Assembly (NCBI GenBank): GCA_015227615.1
Contig: JAALGZ010000011.1
Coordinates: 620,001 to 684,000, forward strand
DNA: 64,000 nucleotides
Direction: 5' to 3'
From: Labyrinthula sp. Ha
Taxonomy: Eukaryota; Sar; Bigyra; Labyrinthulida; Labyrinthulaceae
The position numbers and the translations under genes were made by a program. Each line of letters opens with the position of its first letter. Position 1 is the first letter of the stretch. Shown one piece after another: positions 11,745-21,019 of the stretch. The notes under the pieces are model-generated. The model made no database searches. It was not told the origin of the DNA and saw nothing but the letters and a program-made list of their open reading frames with translations.

Positions 11745-13907
11745 ATGGAAAACGGGGCAACCGGGTTGTTGCTTCCAGAATTACAAAATGTAATGAAAAG
11801 GGAGCCTGAAATGTATAAACGTGATTTTGAGCAGCATTTGCGGAGTTTTAGGGCCCAGGCATCCATTTACGAGCTATCACCAACAAAGGATTCCAAAGAT
11901 TTTGGCAAACTTGCTTACTTTCTCGCTCACACGTCAAACTTATATAGAGAATACTCCTTGGTGTTTTCTGCTGAGCTCAAATCATTATTTTTAAAGAGCT
12001 ATGAAACAATGGTTCCTTCTCTTCGATTAACGTTATTAAAGTCTTTGATCTTGTTGAAAAATAAGAAACAAGTAGACCAGGCCGAGTTGTTGGACCTCTG
12101 CTTTAGGTTGTTTAATGTGCAGGACAAATCCTTAAGAAACTTTGTTTTCAATTTTATTGTGCAAGATGTTAAATCAAGCAACAAGCATTCAAACAATCAT
12201 AAGTTGAATACTGCTGTCAGAAAACTTGTAATAGAAACACTTGAAGAAGAAAACAACGCTACACTAAAAGGATTACAAGTGTTGATTGAACTATATAAAA
12301 AACGAATCTTAATAGATGGGAAGACGGTAAATGTCATTGCTTCCGGGTTGAAGCTGAAGACAACCAAATTAGTTAGAGTCTGTGTTGGATACTTTCTTGG
12401 AATTGATGAAGCTATTGATAGTCTAGAGCAGGATGAAGCTGATGAAAGAGAAGAACAGTTTGCAGCCAGCGCAGGGGGTAAAAATGGAGAAAATATTTTA
12501 CAGCTACTTCAAAAGAAGAAGAATGCAAGAAGGCATTCAAAAAAGACAAGAGCAAAGGAAAGGTTAGATAAAAAGGAAACAAAGCTTTTGCTTAAATATA
12601 AAAGGGATGCTCATGCTCAGCAACTAGCAACCATGGGAAATCTTGCGGAAGTAAAACGTAAGGCAGAGCCCAGATTCGCGGCTATAGAACTAATCAATGA
12701 TCCACTGAGTTTAGTTGAGGTTCTGTTCAAGAGAATTAATAAGCAGCATGAGCTGTTTCAGGTGCGTTTAAATATCATTACGCTTATGTCAAGACTGATA
12801 GGGATACACCAAATAATATTTCTTCCCTTCTATTCTTATCTGCGAAAATTTTTAAATCCGCATCAAAAGCTGGTTACAAGTTTCTTAGCTTGTTACGTTC
12901 AAGCTACTCACGAACTAATACCTGGAAATATACTTATGCCAAATTTGAAGCACTTAGCAGATGAGTTTGTGACTGATAGAACTGGTCCTGAAGTAATGGC
13001 TGTTGGGTTAAATGCCATAAGAGAAATATTAGCCAGGGTACCTGCGCTGACCAAAGAACCTGAGTTGGAAGATTTGATCACGGATTTGATTCAGTATAAA
13101 TCCTATAAGAAAAGCAAGTCAGTAGTAATGGCAGCAAGGGGTTTGCTTAACGTGGTAAGAGAGATAAACCCTGAAATACTTCCAGCTAAGGAACGTGGCA
13201 AGTTGGGTCAAATTCTCAAGGATGAACGCAGTAGCAAAATTTTAGGTTATGGTGAACAAAAAGTTTTCGACAGAATTGAAGGAGCCGAGTTACTTGATCG
13301 AACTGAAAATCCAGCAGAAGAGGAAAGAGTTTTAACTTCAGAAGACTTTTCACGAATTAAACGAAAGTTGGCACAAAAAGATGAAGATAGATTGGAGGAA
13401 ATTAAAAGGAAAAAACTTGAGGCTAAAAGTTTTAAACTGAATGTCAAAAACGCCCTGGTCAAAAAGTTTGGTGAGGTTGAACAGGATTCAGAGGAAGCTG
13501 TTTTTCCAGAAGTTGAATCAGTTGCAGCTGAAGAAGCATTTACAGATTCTTCAGATGAGGAAGCAGACTCGGATGAGGAAGAAAATGCTTTGGGAATAGT
13601 CACTGGAAACCAACTTGAAGGATATGTAAAACAAAAGAGACGAGATTTACAAGAGAGGTTAAAAAGTGTCTATGAAGGACGAGAAGCGTCTAAAAAGTTT
13701 CAGAATAATAATTCACGCTCTATAGGTACTAGTAATGAAGAGAAATTGAAGAACAAGAACTTTCAAATGGTTAAACAGTCTTCTAGAGTACGACGAAAGC
13801 AGACCATGAGCTTACGACAACAGCAGCATAATTTGAAAAAACATATAAAAAATCTGGAGAAGAACAAGAAAACGCTGCAGAAAATCAGTCGCCGAAGAAA
13901 ACGATAA
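11745..13907 (+). CDS. SDA1: SDA1 family nucleolar protein (60S biogenesis)
   Basis: An intronless gene of 720 codons. The N-terminal NUC130/133-type region (LLLPELQNVMKREPEMYKRD ... FADL-like KDFGKLAYFLAHTSNLY ... MVPSLRLTLLKSLILLKNK) and the following helical repeats match the SDA1 family over their whole length. An acidic stretch (about residues 580-620, Asp/Glu/Ser-rich) and a very basic C-terminus ending in RRKR are typical nucleolar features. In yeast and animals SDA1 is needed for nuclear maturation and export of pre-60S ribosomes and for passage through G1. Start: ATG 11745 is the first in frame. The frame is open further 5' but without methionine, and that sequence is antisense to the VAMP7-like gene. 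It shares its upstream region head-to-head with VAMP7. Confidence 0.93.
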   Translation: MENGATGLLLPELQNVMKREPEMYKRDFEQHLRSFRAQASIYELSPTKDSKDFGKLAYFLAHTSNLYREYSLVFSAELKSLFLKSYETMVPSLRLTLLKSLILLKNKKQVDQAELLDLCFRLFNVQDKSLRNFVFNFIVQDVKSSNKHSNNHKLNTAVRKLVIETLEEENNATLKGLQVLIELYKKRILIDGKTVNVIASGLKLKTTKLVRVCVGYFLGIDEAIDSLEQDEADEREEQFAASAGGKNGENILQLLQKKKNARRHSKKTRAKERLDKKETKLLLKYKRDAHAQQLATMGNLAEVKRKAEPRFAAIELINDPLSLVEVLFKRINKQHELFQVRLNIITLMSRLIGIHQIIFLPFYSYLRKFLNPHQKLVTSFLACYVQATHELIPGNILMPNLKHLADEFVTDRTGPEVMAVGLNAIREILARVPALTKEPELEDLITDLIQYKSYKKSKSVVMAARGLLNVVREINPEILPAKERGKLGQILKDERSSKILGYGEQKVFDRIEGAELLDRTENPAEEERVLTSEDFSRIKRKLAQKDEDRLEEIKRKKLEAKSFKLNVKNALVKKFGEVEQDSEEAVFPEVESVAAEEAFTDSSDEEADSDEEENALGIVTGNQLEGYVKQKRRDLQERLKSVYEGREASKKFQNNNSRSIGTSNEEKLKNKNFQMVKQSSRVRRKQTMSLRQQQHNLKKHIKNLEKNKKTLQKISRRRKR

Positions 13908-14065
13908 TCCACTTAAAGCAATGGCGCTACATGATTTTGATTAATGTAAAGGTAGTGTAGTCCCTAGATTTAAGCTATATATATATCAAACTAGCATTAG
14001 TAGCGAAATAAAGTAGCTTAATTTACTCAATACTTATTACTTAATATCTAGCGCGAAGAAATATC

Positions 14066-15087
14066 TCAGTCCCTGGTTGGAAATGGGGTTGGTGCTCTGG
14101 TAGTAGGAAAAGCTGTTGGAGATCTTGTTGTTGGAAACGGAGTAGGTTCTTTTGTTGGGAAAACAGTTGGATACGGGGTTGTTGGGAACATTGTTGGATA
14201 GGGTGTTGTAGGAAACATTGTGGGTGCCCGTGAAGGAAACATGGTAGGTTTTGGAGTTGTTGGAAACATTGTGGGGAACGGTGTAGGTGACTCTGTTGGG
14301 CTTCCAGTTGTTGGCATCATTGTGGGAACAGCAAGAGCTTTTGAAGTACCTGCCTGAATTGATTGACCTCCAACGATGTAGAGTACTACAAGGATAATCA
14401 AGATTAGTGCACCACAACCAGTAAGAACCTCGAGAGAAGGCAAGGAGAGAATTCCTCTTCTATTTTGTTTTTTTTTCTCTTTCTCTCTTTCCTCCTTTAT
14501 TTTTCTAAACTCTTTTTCTTCAGCTTCGACTCTTTTTAGGTACTTTTCCTGGGCCTCTAGTTCTTTCGGAGTTGGAGCTAGATCATCATCTTCATGGCTA
14601 ACAGGACCAAAAGCAACTGCCCGCTTAACTTTATGGTAAATCTCACTCCTTCTTGCATCTAAAGACAAAAATCTGGAGCTTAATCCAAGAGATGCATGTT
14701 TTGGAGCAAAACGCATTGCCATTCTGTGTGTAGCAGGTACCACTAGATTTTCATTGTCCACTGCAGCATTCTGCGGCTCTTCCTTTTGAGTTCGTCGATG
14801 CTTTCTCTTGTGGGTTTTCTTTTCATGGGTTTTCCTTCTACTTTTTGATCCAGACTTGATAGACTTTCCTGTTTTTCTTTTCTTCTTTATCTTTTCAACG
14901 TGTGCCTCAGACGACAGAACTGCAAGAACTCCAGCATCTAAATGTAAAGCACAAAAAATAATATACCAGAAGTAACTCCAGTATCTCCAGTTTTCTTTCT
15001 TCTTCTAGTTTTTTTTCTCTTTCGAGGACTTGCATTTTTGATGGGTTGGTCTTCTTCGAGAACTTGGTCTGGATCTTTTTCACTCAT
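14066..15087 (-). CDS. single-pass membrane protein with FPT/PT-repeat tail
   Basis: Two exons (14967-15087 and 14066-14937) with a 29-bp intron (14938-14966, GT...AG) give 330 residues. Residues 1-110 are highly basic (RKRKKTRRRKK, then KHRRTQK). A charged helical segment, probably coiled coil (KELEAQEKYLKRVEAEEKEF), leads into one membrane segment (LTGCGALILIILVVLYIVGG). The C-terminal tail after the membrane is built of short P-T units: about 16 copies of PTxFPT-like motifs (MFPTTPYPT, PTPFPTTRSPT), ending abruptly at a TGA. No signal peptide precedes the membrane helix, so a type II topology (basic side in the cytosol, PT tail outside or lumenal) is the simplest reading. FPT/PT-repeat tails are common in secreted and wall-associated proteins of diatoms and their relatives; function here is unknown. 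Confidence 0.8.
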
Positions 15088-15311
15088 TTCGGTACTCTCT
15101 CGTTAAGTCTAGTTGGCTTTCTTGCAAATTTCAATTTTTCAGTGAATAAATAAGTTCAGTGCAATTATTTTATACTTACACGAACCAGTCCTGCTAAATA
15201 ACATTGGTGCATTACTGTAGATTAAGAATAATTTCCTTTCCTGATTTGAAGACTTTGTTAAATCAAAGGTTTTCATATATGCTAAGTAGTCTTGCTCAAA
15301 CTACTAGATAA
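15088..15311. promoter_or_regulatory. bidirectional intergenic region
   Basis: These 224 bp separate the divergent start codons of the FPT-repeat protein (minus) and the 237-residue hypothetical protein (plus). It must hold both promoters. It is AT-rich and I see no distinct repeated motif. Confidence 0.45.
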
Positions 15312-16025
15312 ATGGATGGGTTCAAAAAGGTGGATGATAAACACATGCGAAAAATATTTCATACAGAGAATCAAGCAAATTGGAAGCAGTGGCACGAATC
15401 GAAAACAAACCAGGAGCATATTAAGCACAATGAAACTTCAAAAAATATCCCTGTGTTTCCTAAACTTGGAAACTCTGTCGATGAAACATATCGAAACATG
15501 GGAGCTCATAATGATGTATTTATTCCAAAAGAAGCGATGACAAACACAAGGTTCTCTCATCGTGAGACTGTGAAAGTATCTGATGAAGGATACATCGAGG
15601 AGCCTGCTCTTAAAAAGCTGAAGAATGGGAGTAGTTACTTAAATGAGGATGAACATGCCATTGATCAATACAAAGAAATAGAATTTATTCCAAGTGATAA
15701 GTTCATTGGGGGTAGAATAGGATACGTTTTCACAAAGGGAGAAGAAGGGCTTGGGTATTATCTAGATGTACCAAGAGAGGGAATTCAGAAGATAAGTGCA
15801 GCAATGACAAAGGAAGAAGAAATCAAAGAAAAGGTTCGAAAAGAATTGATTGAGTTGACAACTAGGAAGAGTAGAAATTACGTCAAGAGAGATATAAAAC
15901 ATCTCTTTCAGGAGAAGAAAGAAGAACAGAAACAGAAAGGAAAGTGGAAGAAGACTAGAGATCCATTGACAAGGAGAGTTGTCTATGTTAATGATACAAC
16001 TGGAGAGAAGAAAAACAAAATATGA
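15312..16025 (+). CDS. hypothetical charged protein, 237 aa
   Basis: A single-exon gene beginning at the first ATG (MDGFKKVDDKHMRKIF). I do not recognise the family with certainty. The most conserved-looking block is in the middle: FIPSDKFIGGRIGYVF followed by KGEEGLGYYLD. It is preceded by a hydrophilic N-terminal half (PVFPKLGNSVDETYRNMG) and followed by a strongly charged Lys/Glu helix rich in EEEIKEKVRKELIEL and a basic end (RRVVYVNDTTGEKKNKI). There is no signal peptide or membrane segment, so it is probably soluble and could be nucleolar or RNA-associated given the basic tail. It ends 241 bp before the stop of the next gene on the opposite strand. Confidence 0.75.
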   Translation: MDGFKKVDDKHMRKIFHTENQANWKQWHESKTNQEHIKHNETSKNIPVFPKLGNSVDETYRNMGAHNDVFIPKEAMTNTRFSHRETVKVSDEGYIEEPALKKLKNGSSYLNEDEHAIDQYKEIEFIPSDKFIGGRIGYVFTKGEEGLGYYLDVPREGIQKISAAMTKEEEIKEKVRKELIELTTRKSRNYVKRDIKHLFQEKKEEQKQKGKWKKTRDPLTRRVVYVNDTTGEKKNKI

Positions 16026-16266
16026 ACACCATTGGAATTCTCTCTTTCAGGTCTCATCACAAATTATCTGAAACGAACATACTGTTTCACCCAAGAGATT
16101 CGTGTTCAAACCAGTAGAACGGGCTTTTCAGCAAAATCATGTTCTTATAATTTCATAAATATCTCTATGGAGATTTTTGTTTTTCAATTCTTTCTAGAGC
16201 AGCTTTTGCCAAGTTTAAGACATCCTCTGGTCCAGTCTTACTAAGTACTAAAGGTAAATCCTAAGT

Positions 16267-16739
16267 TTATGATTCACCTTCAACGAAAGCAAAGAGCTTT
16301 TTCTTTGAATTTTTTCCATTTGCTCTTTCTATTGCAGCAACTCTTCGCTTAAGTGCTTTCCCACTCATAGTTCGCACCTATAGATTAAGTAGAACAGACA
16401 TCACACCCTCATCAACGTGTGCTGATAAAAGTCTTCCTCTGTTTTTAGTGACTTTGAAGGAATATAAAAGCTCCAAACAACATCAGAACTTTGAGCTGAA
16501 ACTTTAGGCTCGTCATCAGCTTCGTTTGTCACTCGGATTCTTTTGGACACACGTACTGGTTTCTGTGTCTGCTTGTTTGCTACTCTTTTTCCCTTTTTGC
16601 TCTCCTTTGCTCCCTGACGAGACGATTTATCATTAGATATAGCCTTTGGGGCAACATTAATACCTAAGTTCTCCAGTTTTTCTTTGTTTTTGAGAATTTT
16701 TTCTCTCACCCTTTCTTCATACGAAGTTTTTTTCTTCAT
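16267..16739 (-). CDS. small basic hypothetical protein, 147 aa, spliced
   Basis: Two exons (16407-16739 and 16267-16377) with a 29-bp intron (16378-16406, GT...AG, phase 0). The N-terminus MKKKTSYEERVREKILKNKE continues as a helical segment ending LENLGINVAP, then a Lys/Ser/Arg-rich linker with RVSKRIRV. The C-terminal exon adds VRTMSGKALKRRVAAIERAN, which reads as an ordered helical motif and supports the splice. Without splicing the frame stops two codons after LMR. I do not recognise a named family. The basic, lysine-rich character suggests a nuclear protein. It lies 94 bp upstream of the stop of the MIF-like gene on the same strand. Confidence 0.72.
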
Positions 16740-16833
16740 ATTATTTTTTTCTAAGAGTTGCCCGTTAAAATAAAAAGTCAACAATTTAAAAACTTTGAAA
16801 GAAGTTAATAGAAAAACAATAAAGAAATAAGCT

Positions 16834-17196
16834 TTACTTGGTTAAGGTTGTAATTGTACTGCCCTTCAAACCCACGCTTCCTGGAGAAATGTCGTAGAAG
16901 AAAAGGTAGTAGTTTTCTTTCTTAATTCCGATACTTTCTTGGAGAACATTGCTTACAGCACCAGACACTTCATTATTTCTTTCTAAGTTATGAGTTCCAA
17001 CAGAATGTAATGAGCACATAGCGTAATCTTCATCGCCACCACCTAAGCTCAACTTTGCCCCATCGTCAATCCGTATCATGAACTTGCTTTCTGGCTTGGA
17101 TAGGGTTTGTGATAATGCGGAAGAAAGTTTCTTACTTAGTTTCTGGAATGCTGCTTCACTAAGCGAAACATTTGTCTCAAGGTTGAAGTATGGCAT
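16834..17196 (-). CDS. MIF-like tautomerase
   Basis: A 120-residue protein, the usual size for macrophage migration inhibitory factor / D-dopachrome tautomerase. It starts MPYFNLETNVSLSEAAFQKL; Pro2, exposed after Met removal, is the catalytic base of the family. The block SKFMIRIDDGAKLSLGG leads into AMCSLHSVG, matching the CALCSLHSIG region of animal MIF, but only the second Cys of the CxxC is present here. The C-terminal NYYLFFYDISPGSVGLKGST matches the strand and loop that close the active site. The frame is open 17 codons upstream of the ATG but without a methionine. MIF proteins occur widely in algae and protists; the natural substrate is unknown. Confidence 0.9.
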   Translation of the reverse strand: MPYFNLETNVSLSEAAFQKLSKKLSSALSQTLSKPESKFMIRIDDGAKLSLGGGDEDYAMCSLHSVGTHNLERNNEVSGAVSNVLQESIGIKKENYYLFFYDISPGSVGLKGSTITTLTK

Positions 17197-17592
17197 CTCC
17201 AAGTAAACTGTTTGTCTTTTTTTTTGTTTTGTCGCTTTTATCCGCAAGCTGCTACAGAATTCTCCGTGGAGCGATATATACCGGTAACTCCCGTGAAAGC
17301 TGAAATAACTCTGCTGTCCATAAAGGTATATAACGATAATAGTTGTTCAAATAGTGAAACTAAGGTTCAAACCCAGGGAAGAGTTGAAAACAGAGACTAC
17401 AAGAGAACAGCACTTTACAGAGAGTAAAAACTTAATATAAGGAGAATGTTGAGGGTAGACCTTATTCCTATTGAAACTCAAAAAGAATTGAGGTGGAATG
17501 AATCTTTATTCAAGCTTACTCATGTTTATGGATCAACATGCTCATCTCTCTTGGCACGAGAAAACGTTGATATCTTAACCAGCATAAACTAA
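17190..17592 (+). CDS. possible small spliced gene, 108 aa, unrecognised
   Basis: A tentative model: exons 17190-17202, 17249-17423 and 17454-17592, with GT...AG introns of 46 and 30 bp. This yields an unbroken 108-codon frame (MASPTATEFSVERYIPVTPV ... SIKVYNDNSCSNSE ... KELRWNESLFKLTHVYG). The composition looks protein-like rather than low-complexity, and the second intron has the length typical of this window. Against it, the ATG overlaps the start codon region of the MIF-like gene on the other strand, the first exon is only 13 bp, and I recognise no family. A different acceptor nine bases on (17257) would also keep the frame. It may be chance. Confidence 0.3.
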
Positions 17593-17928
17593 TCTTGAGT
17601 AACTCGCTGTGTTTAAAATGTTGAATTCTATTTTTGTACTTAAGAGACTATACACCTCCGTGTTACTGTTTGAGATTGAGACTGTAGAAACACTGGTTTT
17701 GTGGAATAAAGAAATAGCGACACTGGGGTGTATTTGCTAAACTAAGAAGAAATAACTCTTGCATGGTTCTTGTACTATGGAGGCGTAGGTAAGGCTTTCA
17801 TTTTCCCAATGCATTGAACCTCTCTCTGCAGTTTCAACACAATGAAACACAGAATAGTTGGAACAGGGAAATGCATTAAACCCCAACAATTAATACAATA
17901 AAAATAGAATCCCTAAGCTATGTTATTC
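17593..17928. other. intergenic, nothing recognised
   Basis: A stretch of 336 bp between the doubtful small gene and the stop of the multicopper oxidase. It contains no open frame of note. It presumably carries the 3' end signals of the oxidase transcript (minus strand). Confidence 0.5.
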
Positions 17929-19962
17929 TTAGGTCTCAATGATGCTAATAACATCTGGACAGTCCTCCTCCCACAATGGCTCAGTATCGTATAAAGTGGA
18001 ATCTGGGTCATCCAAGATCCAAAACTCACCCAGAGCCAAGTTGTCAGAGTGGTCCATATTATGACAGTGACCTATCATTCTTCCATGATACCTATCTGTA
18101 TACATTCTGAACAAAGTTCTTTCAATCTCTGGTCTTCCTTCCGCAGTATTTACACATCCAGAACTTAAGCAAGCACTGGTTACAGTATCAAAAAAATCAC
18201 CAACTCTGTGATAGTTACTTCCATCATCCGGTACTGTCTGCAGTTGCCCATGATTTACGTGAATATGTAAAGGATGATGACCGTGGTTCAGATTGAACTG
18301 ATAGTATTTCTGCAGTTGAAGCACTGAAATATTCAGTGCCCTATCCTCTGTGTGGTATCCACGAAAATAATCACCGTTTACACTAAATGGTGAAACAGTA
18401 ATGTTGAATGTATTCTCTCCCCCATTCAACTCAGAAGAAAAGTCAAAATCTCTTGATTCTTGGCGGATGGTTGCTAGGATTTCATCAGTGTAGCTATCTG
18501 GAATAAACTCAGTTAGTTCAAAATCTTCCGCAGTCATGTCAGGCAAGTATCTTGGATGGCAACTTTGAGTTTGGAAACTGTATCCTTCCTCTAGACTGGC
18601 TTCTGATAGAGCAGATAGAAATCGTTGATTTTCCACTGTCTTTTCCACTTCAAATTGCATAATTGCAACACTATGTTTAATATTTTCCGGCTCAGCACGA
18701 TTATTTTCATGCGGAGTGTCCATTATAAGAGCATAGCTGTTATCGATAAGATTGTCTTCTGGTTCTCCATCAAAAGTGCATTTCATAAGGATTTGAAAAC
18801 GATTTGCTGGAGCTGCCCAGATTCTATCTCCTTCATCAAAATTCAAATCTCTACTTTCTTTTAAGTAAACCCCATCTTTTGACATTAACTTTGTTTCACA
18901 AGCCATATTTTCCTGTTCATTCAACTCACCATAGTCGCTCTCTTCACCAGCTACCATTTGATTATTCTTTCCAATCCTAAACTTAACATCTGCTAGATCT
19001 GCTTCCTCATCAGACCCTCCAACGTAGAGGAACGAGAATCTATACCATTCGTTCGCAGTCATAACCATTTTCGGTTTCAAGTATCCATTAACAAGAGTAT
19101 AATTAGTATTAGCCTCCAAGATCTGCATATCTTCTTCAAGATCCTCATTATATTCAGCTTTGAATGTACTATCAGTGACATTTTCTCTAGGATAAACCCC
19201 ATTAACAAAATCAAACTGATGAACAAACCCATCAGAAAGATCAATTAACTTAGCAGGGTAAATTTTGGAAATTAGTAAAACAATTTCAACTAAATCTGCA
19301 ACTTCTTCTGGTATCTCAGTACCGCTCAAATCAGTTTCTATAACTAAAGGACCAGACGTTCCAGATCCTACAGTCATCTCAGAAACAGCTTCAATATGTG
19401 GGTGATACCAGTGATACCCTCCTTGATGATTTCCACCTATTTCAAATTTATACATTCCACTTTCTCCAACCTTGATTTCTCTCGAAGGATCATCCTGCAT
19501 GAACTCTGAACTAATATGCATTCCATGAGTATGGATGTTAATAGCCCAGTGATGCTCATCCCATTCCGACTCATTGACTTGATACTCATCCGTATCTTCT
19601 TGATAGTTGATATGTATATTGTTTGTTAAGTTGACATAGACAGTTGAACCTTTTTCCATTAGCCATACAGGTGAAGGATTTGTTGCCTCAAAGTCTTCAA
19701 ACTGATAAGTTTTCAAAGTCAAATTGAGAAACTCTCCAGGGATTACACGTTGACTTGTCTGATTAACTGCAGGAATACTTTGAACAAAAGTTCTCCAAAC
19801 AATTTGCAAAGGATCTTCTTCAGATGTGTCAAATTCACGTGTAGACCAAAAATCAGGCACACAATCCAAGAGAGCAACTCCAATTTCTGTCTTGTCACAA
19901 GACTGTGCTGCAACATAGTTGACACCAGTTCCAAGTATTAGTGTTGATATAAAACTTTTCAT
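17929..19962 (-). CDS. secreted multicopper oxidase
   Basis: A single-exon gene of 677 codons. A signal peptide (MKSFISTLILGTGVNYVAAQ) is followed by three cupredoxin domains. All four copper-binding blocks are present: HTHGMH (144-149), HWYHPH (184-189), HPLHIH (about 563-568) and HCHNMDH (632-638), the last with the type-1 copper Cys633 and a Leu-containing tail (SDNLALGEF). They supply the His ligands for the T2/T3 trinuclear cluster and the T1 site. First-block usage (HTHG) differs from the laccase HWHG. The protein is markedly acidic, with many Asp/Glu and several N-x-S/T sequons, as expected of an extracellular enzyme. Family members oxidise phenols, Fe(II), Mn(II) or other donors with reduction of O2 to water; the substrate cannot be read here. 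It faces a small secreted Cys-rich gene across 591 bp. Confidence 0.92.
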   Translation of the reverse strand: MKSFISTLILGTGVNYVAAQSCDKTEIGVALLDCVPDFWSTREFDTSEEDPLQIVWRTFVQSIPAVNQTSQRVIPGEFLNLTLKTYQFEDFEATNPSPVWLMEKGSTVYVNLTNNIHINYQEDTDEYQVNESEWDEHHWAINIHTHGMHISSEFMQDDPSREIKVGESGMYKFEIGGNHQGGYHWYHPHIEAVSEMTVGSGTSGPLVIETDLSGTEIPEEVADLVEIVLLISKIYPAKLIDLSDGFVHQFDFVNGVYPRENVTDSTFKAEYNEDLEEDMQILEANTNYTLVNGYLKPKMVMTANEWYRFSFLYVGGSDEEADLADVKFRIGKNNQMVAGEESDYGELNEQENMACETKLMSKDGVYLKESRDLNFDEGDRIWAAPANRFQILMKCTFDGEPEDNLIDNSYALIMDTPHENNRAEPENIKHSVAIMQFEVEKTVENQRFLSALSEASLEEGYSFQTQSCHPRYLPDMTAEDFELTEFIPDSYTDEILATIRQESRDFDFSSELNGGENTFNITVSPFSVNGDYFRGYHTEDRALNISVLQLQKYYQFNLNHGHHPLHIHVNHGQLQTVPDDGSNYHRVGDFFDTVTSACLSSGCVNTAEGRPEIERTLFRMYTDRYHGRMIGHCHNMDHSDNLALGEFWILDDPDSTLYDTEPLWEEDCPDVISIIET

Positions 19963-20553
19963 TATTTAGTTGAGTTTGTTTTTGAGTCCCTACGAGGACT
20001 TTTCATTGAGACCAGGAGTTCTTATTTCGTCACGTTTGGACAACCTTCTTTTGACCAACAACTCTATAATACAAATAACCAAGTTTCTTCATCTATTTTC
20101 AACTATAGTTAAAACTCTTCTACCAAGTATTAGCAAATTCTTATTCCCGAGAACAACTCAGTCATTAAGAATTTGCGCGTGTGGGCTTTATCCTAAAATA
20201 TAATTTATCCGAGTTCAGCAAAATATATTATTTATTTCCCCGTTATTCCAACGAGCAATAACTTCATCCTACCACAACATTAAATTTCTCAATTACATTC
20301 AGTAAAATCTTGTGCCATAGCAGGTAATTTAGAATGTAGTATTGTTCACTAATACTCACGCCACTCTTCCCCTGTTCATAGCCGGAAACAGATAAAATAA
20401 AAAGGTTGCTCATACTAAGCGATTAATATCACAAGGAGTGTCTGGATTTTCATCGAACTTTACGCTAGTTTGGATGGTTTTTGTTTATTTTCATATCTCG
20501 AAGTGAATTAGTTCGGACTGGTTGGAGCAATCATTTTATAACTCACTCTTAGA
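19963..20553. promoter_or_regulatory. divergent promoter region, oxidase / Cys-rich gene
   Basis: These 591 bp separate the divergent start codons of two genes for secreted proteins. There is no gene inside that I can support; open frames are short and start with non-ATG codons. This is one of the longer promoter regions in the dense part of the window, so co-regulation is possible but not shown. Confidence 0.35.
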
Positions 20554-20802
20554 ATGAAAAGTGTTTTGTTTGGATTGTTGTACTTGTATATAATATCAAG
20601 AAATGTTGACGCACAAACTTATCAAGGCTGTTATGGTTGTTGTATTCTTACTTATGAAGGTTTGGATGATATGATGGAGAAATGTGTTGCAACTTGTAAT
20701 CGCTTTCAAGTTAATAGATGGTCTCTAGATTATTGTGATGGAGATCCAGTATGTGAAACTGCGATTCGCTTCTCAAGAACCAAAAGGTGTTATGATCAAT
20801 AA
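20554..20802 (+). CDS. small secreted eight-cysteine protein
   Basis: A complete 82-codon frame from ATG to TAA. A signal peptide (MKSVLFGLLYLYIISRNVDA, cleavage probably after Ala20) leaves a mature chain of about 62 residues with eight Cys at positions 26, 29, 30, 44, 48, 61, 67 and 79. The spacing is C-x2-CC-x13-C-x3-C-x12-C-x5-C-x11-C, enough for four disulfides. I do not recognise the fold or a named family, and no activity is implied. An AATAAA-like hexamer overlaps the stop. A decayed partial copy lies about 115 bp downstream, so this gene was duplicated in tandem at least once. Confidence 0.72.
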   Translation: MKSVLFGLLYLYIISRNVDAQTYQGCYGCCILTYEGLDDMMEKCVATCNRFQVNRWSLDYCDGDPVCETAIRFSRTKRCYDQ

Positions 20803-20915
20803 AATGAACTAATTGTCAATTTGTTTTGTTTAATTTAGTACTTTGGTTTTTACAAGAAATCTCCCAATGTTCTGGTTTCCTAGGAAGAATATTCCTTCAA
20901 GAGATCCCGAACTTG

Positions 20916-21019
20916 AAACTCATGGATGGACTAGTTTAGGTTTTCTTACCTATGAAAACCATAAGCTTTATTAGGAGAATTATATTGAAAGTTGTATTTC
21001 GTTTCAAATTAATAAATAA
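20916..21019 (+). pseudogene. decayed partial copy of the eight-Cys gene
   Basis: A 77-bp block (20943-21019) aligns without gaps to bases 20645-20721 of the intact gene, with about 48 of 77 positions identical by my count. Identity is clustered at TTCTTAC-TATGAA, at GGAGAA and at TTCAA-TTAATA. A weaker match continues leftward to AAACT at 20916, offset by one codon. No open frame covers it. It reads as an old tandem duplicate fragment of the host gene beside it. Confidence 0.55.

Noticed and set aside
14037-14417. long frame antisense/out-of-frame to the FPT repeats
   Set aside because: A periodic shadow of the repeat. The real frame has a membrane helix and normal protein sequence upstream.
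17355-17375. B-box-like GGTTCAAACCC
   Set aside because: No T-stem or acceptor pairing around it. It lies inside a possible coding exon.
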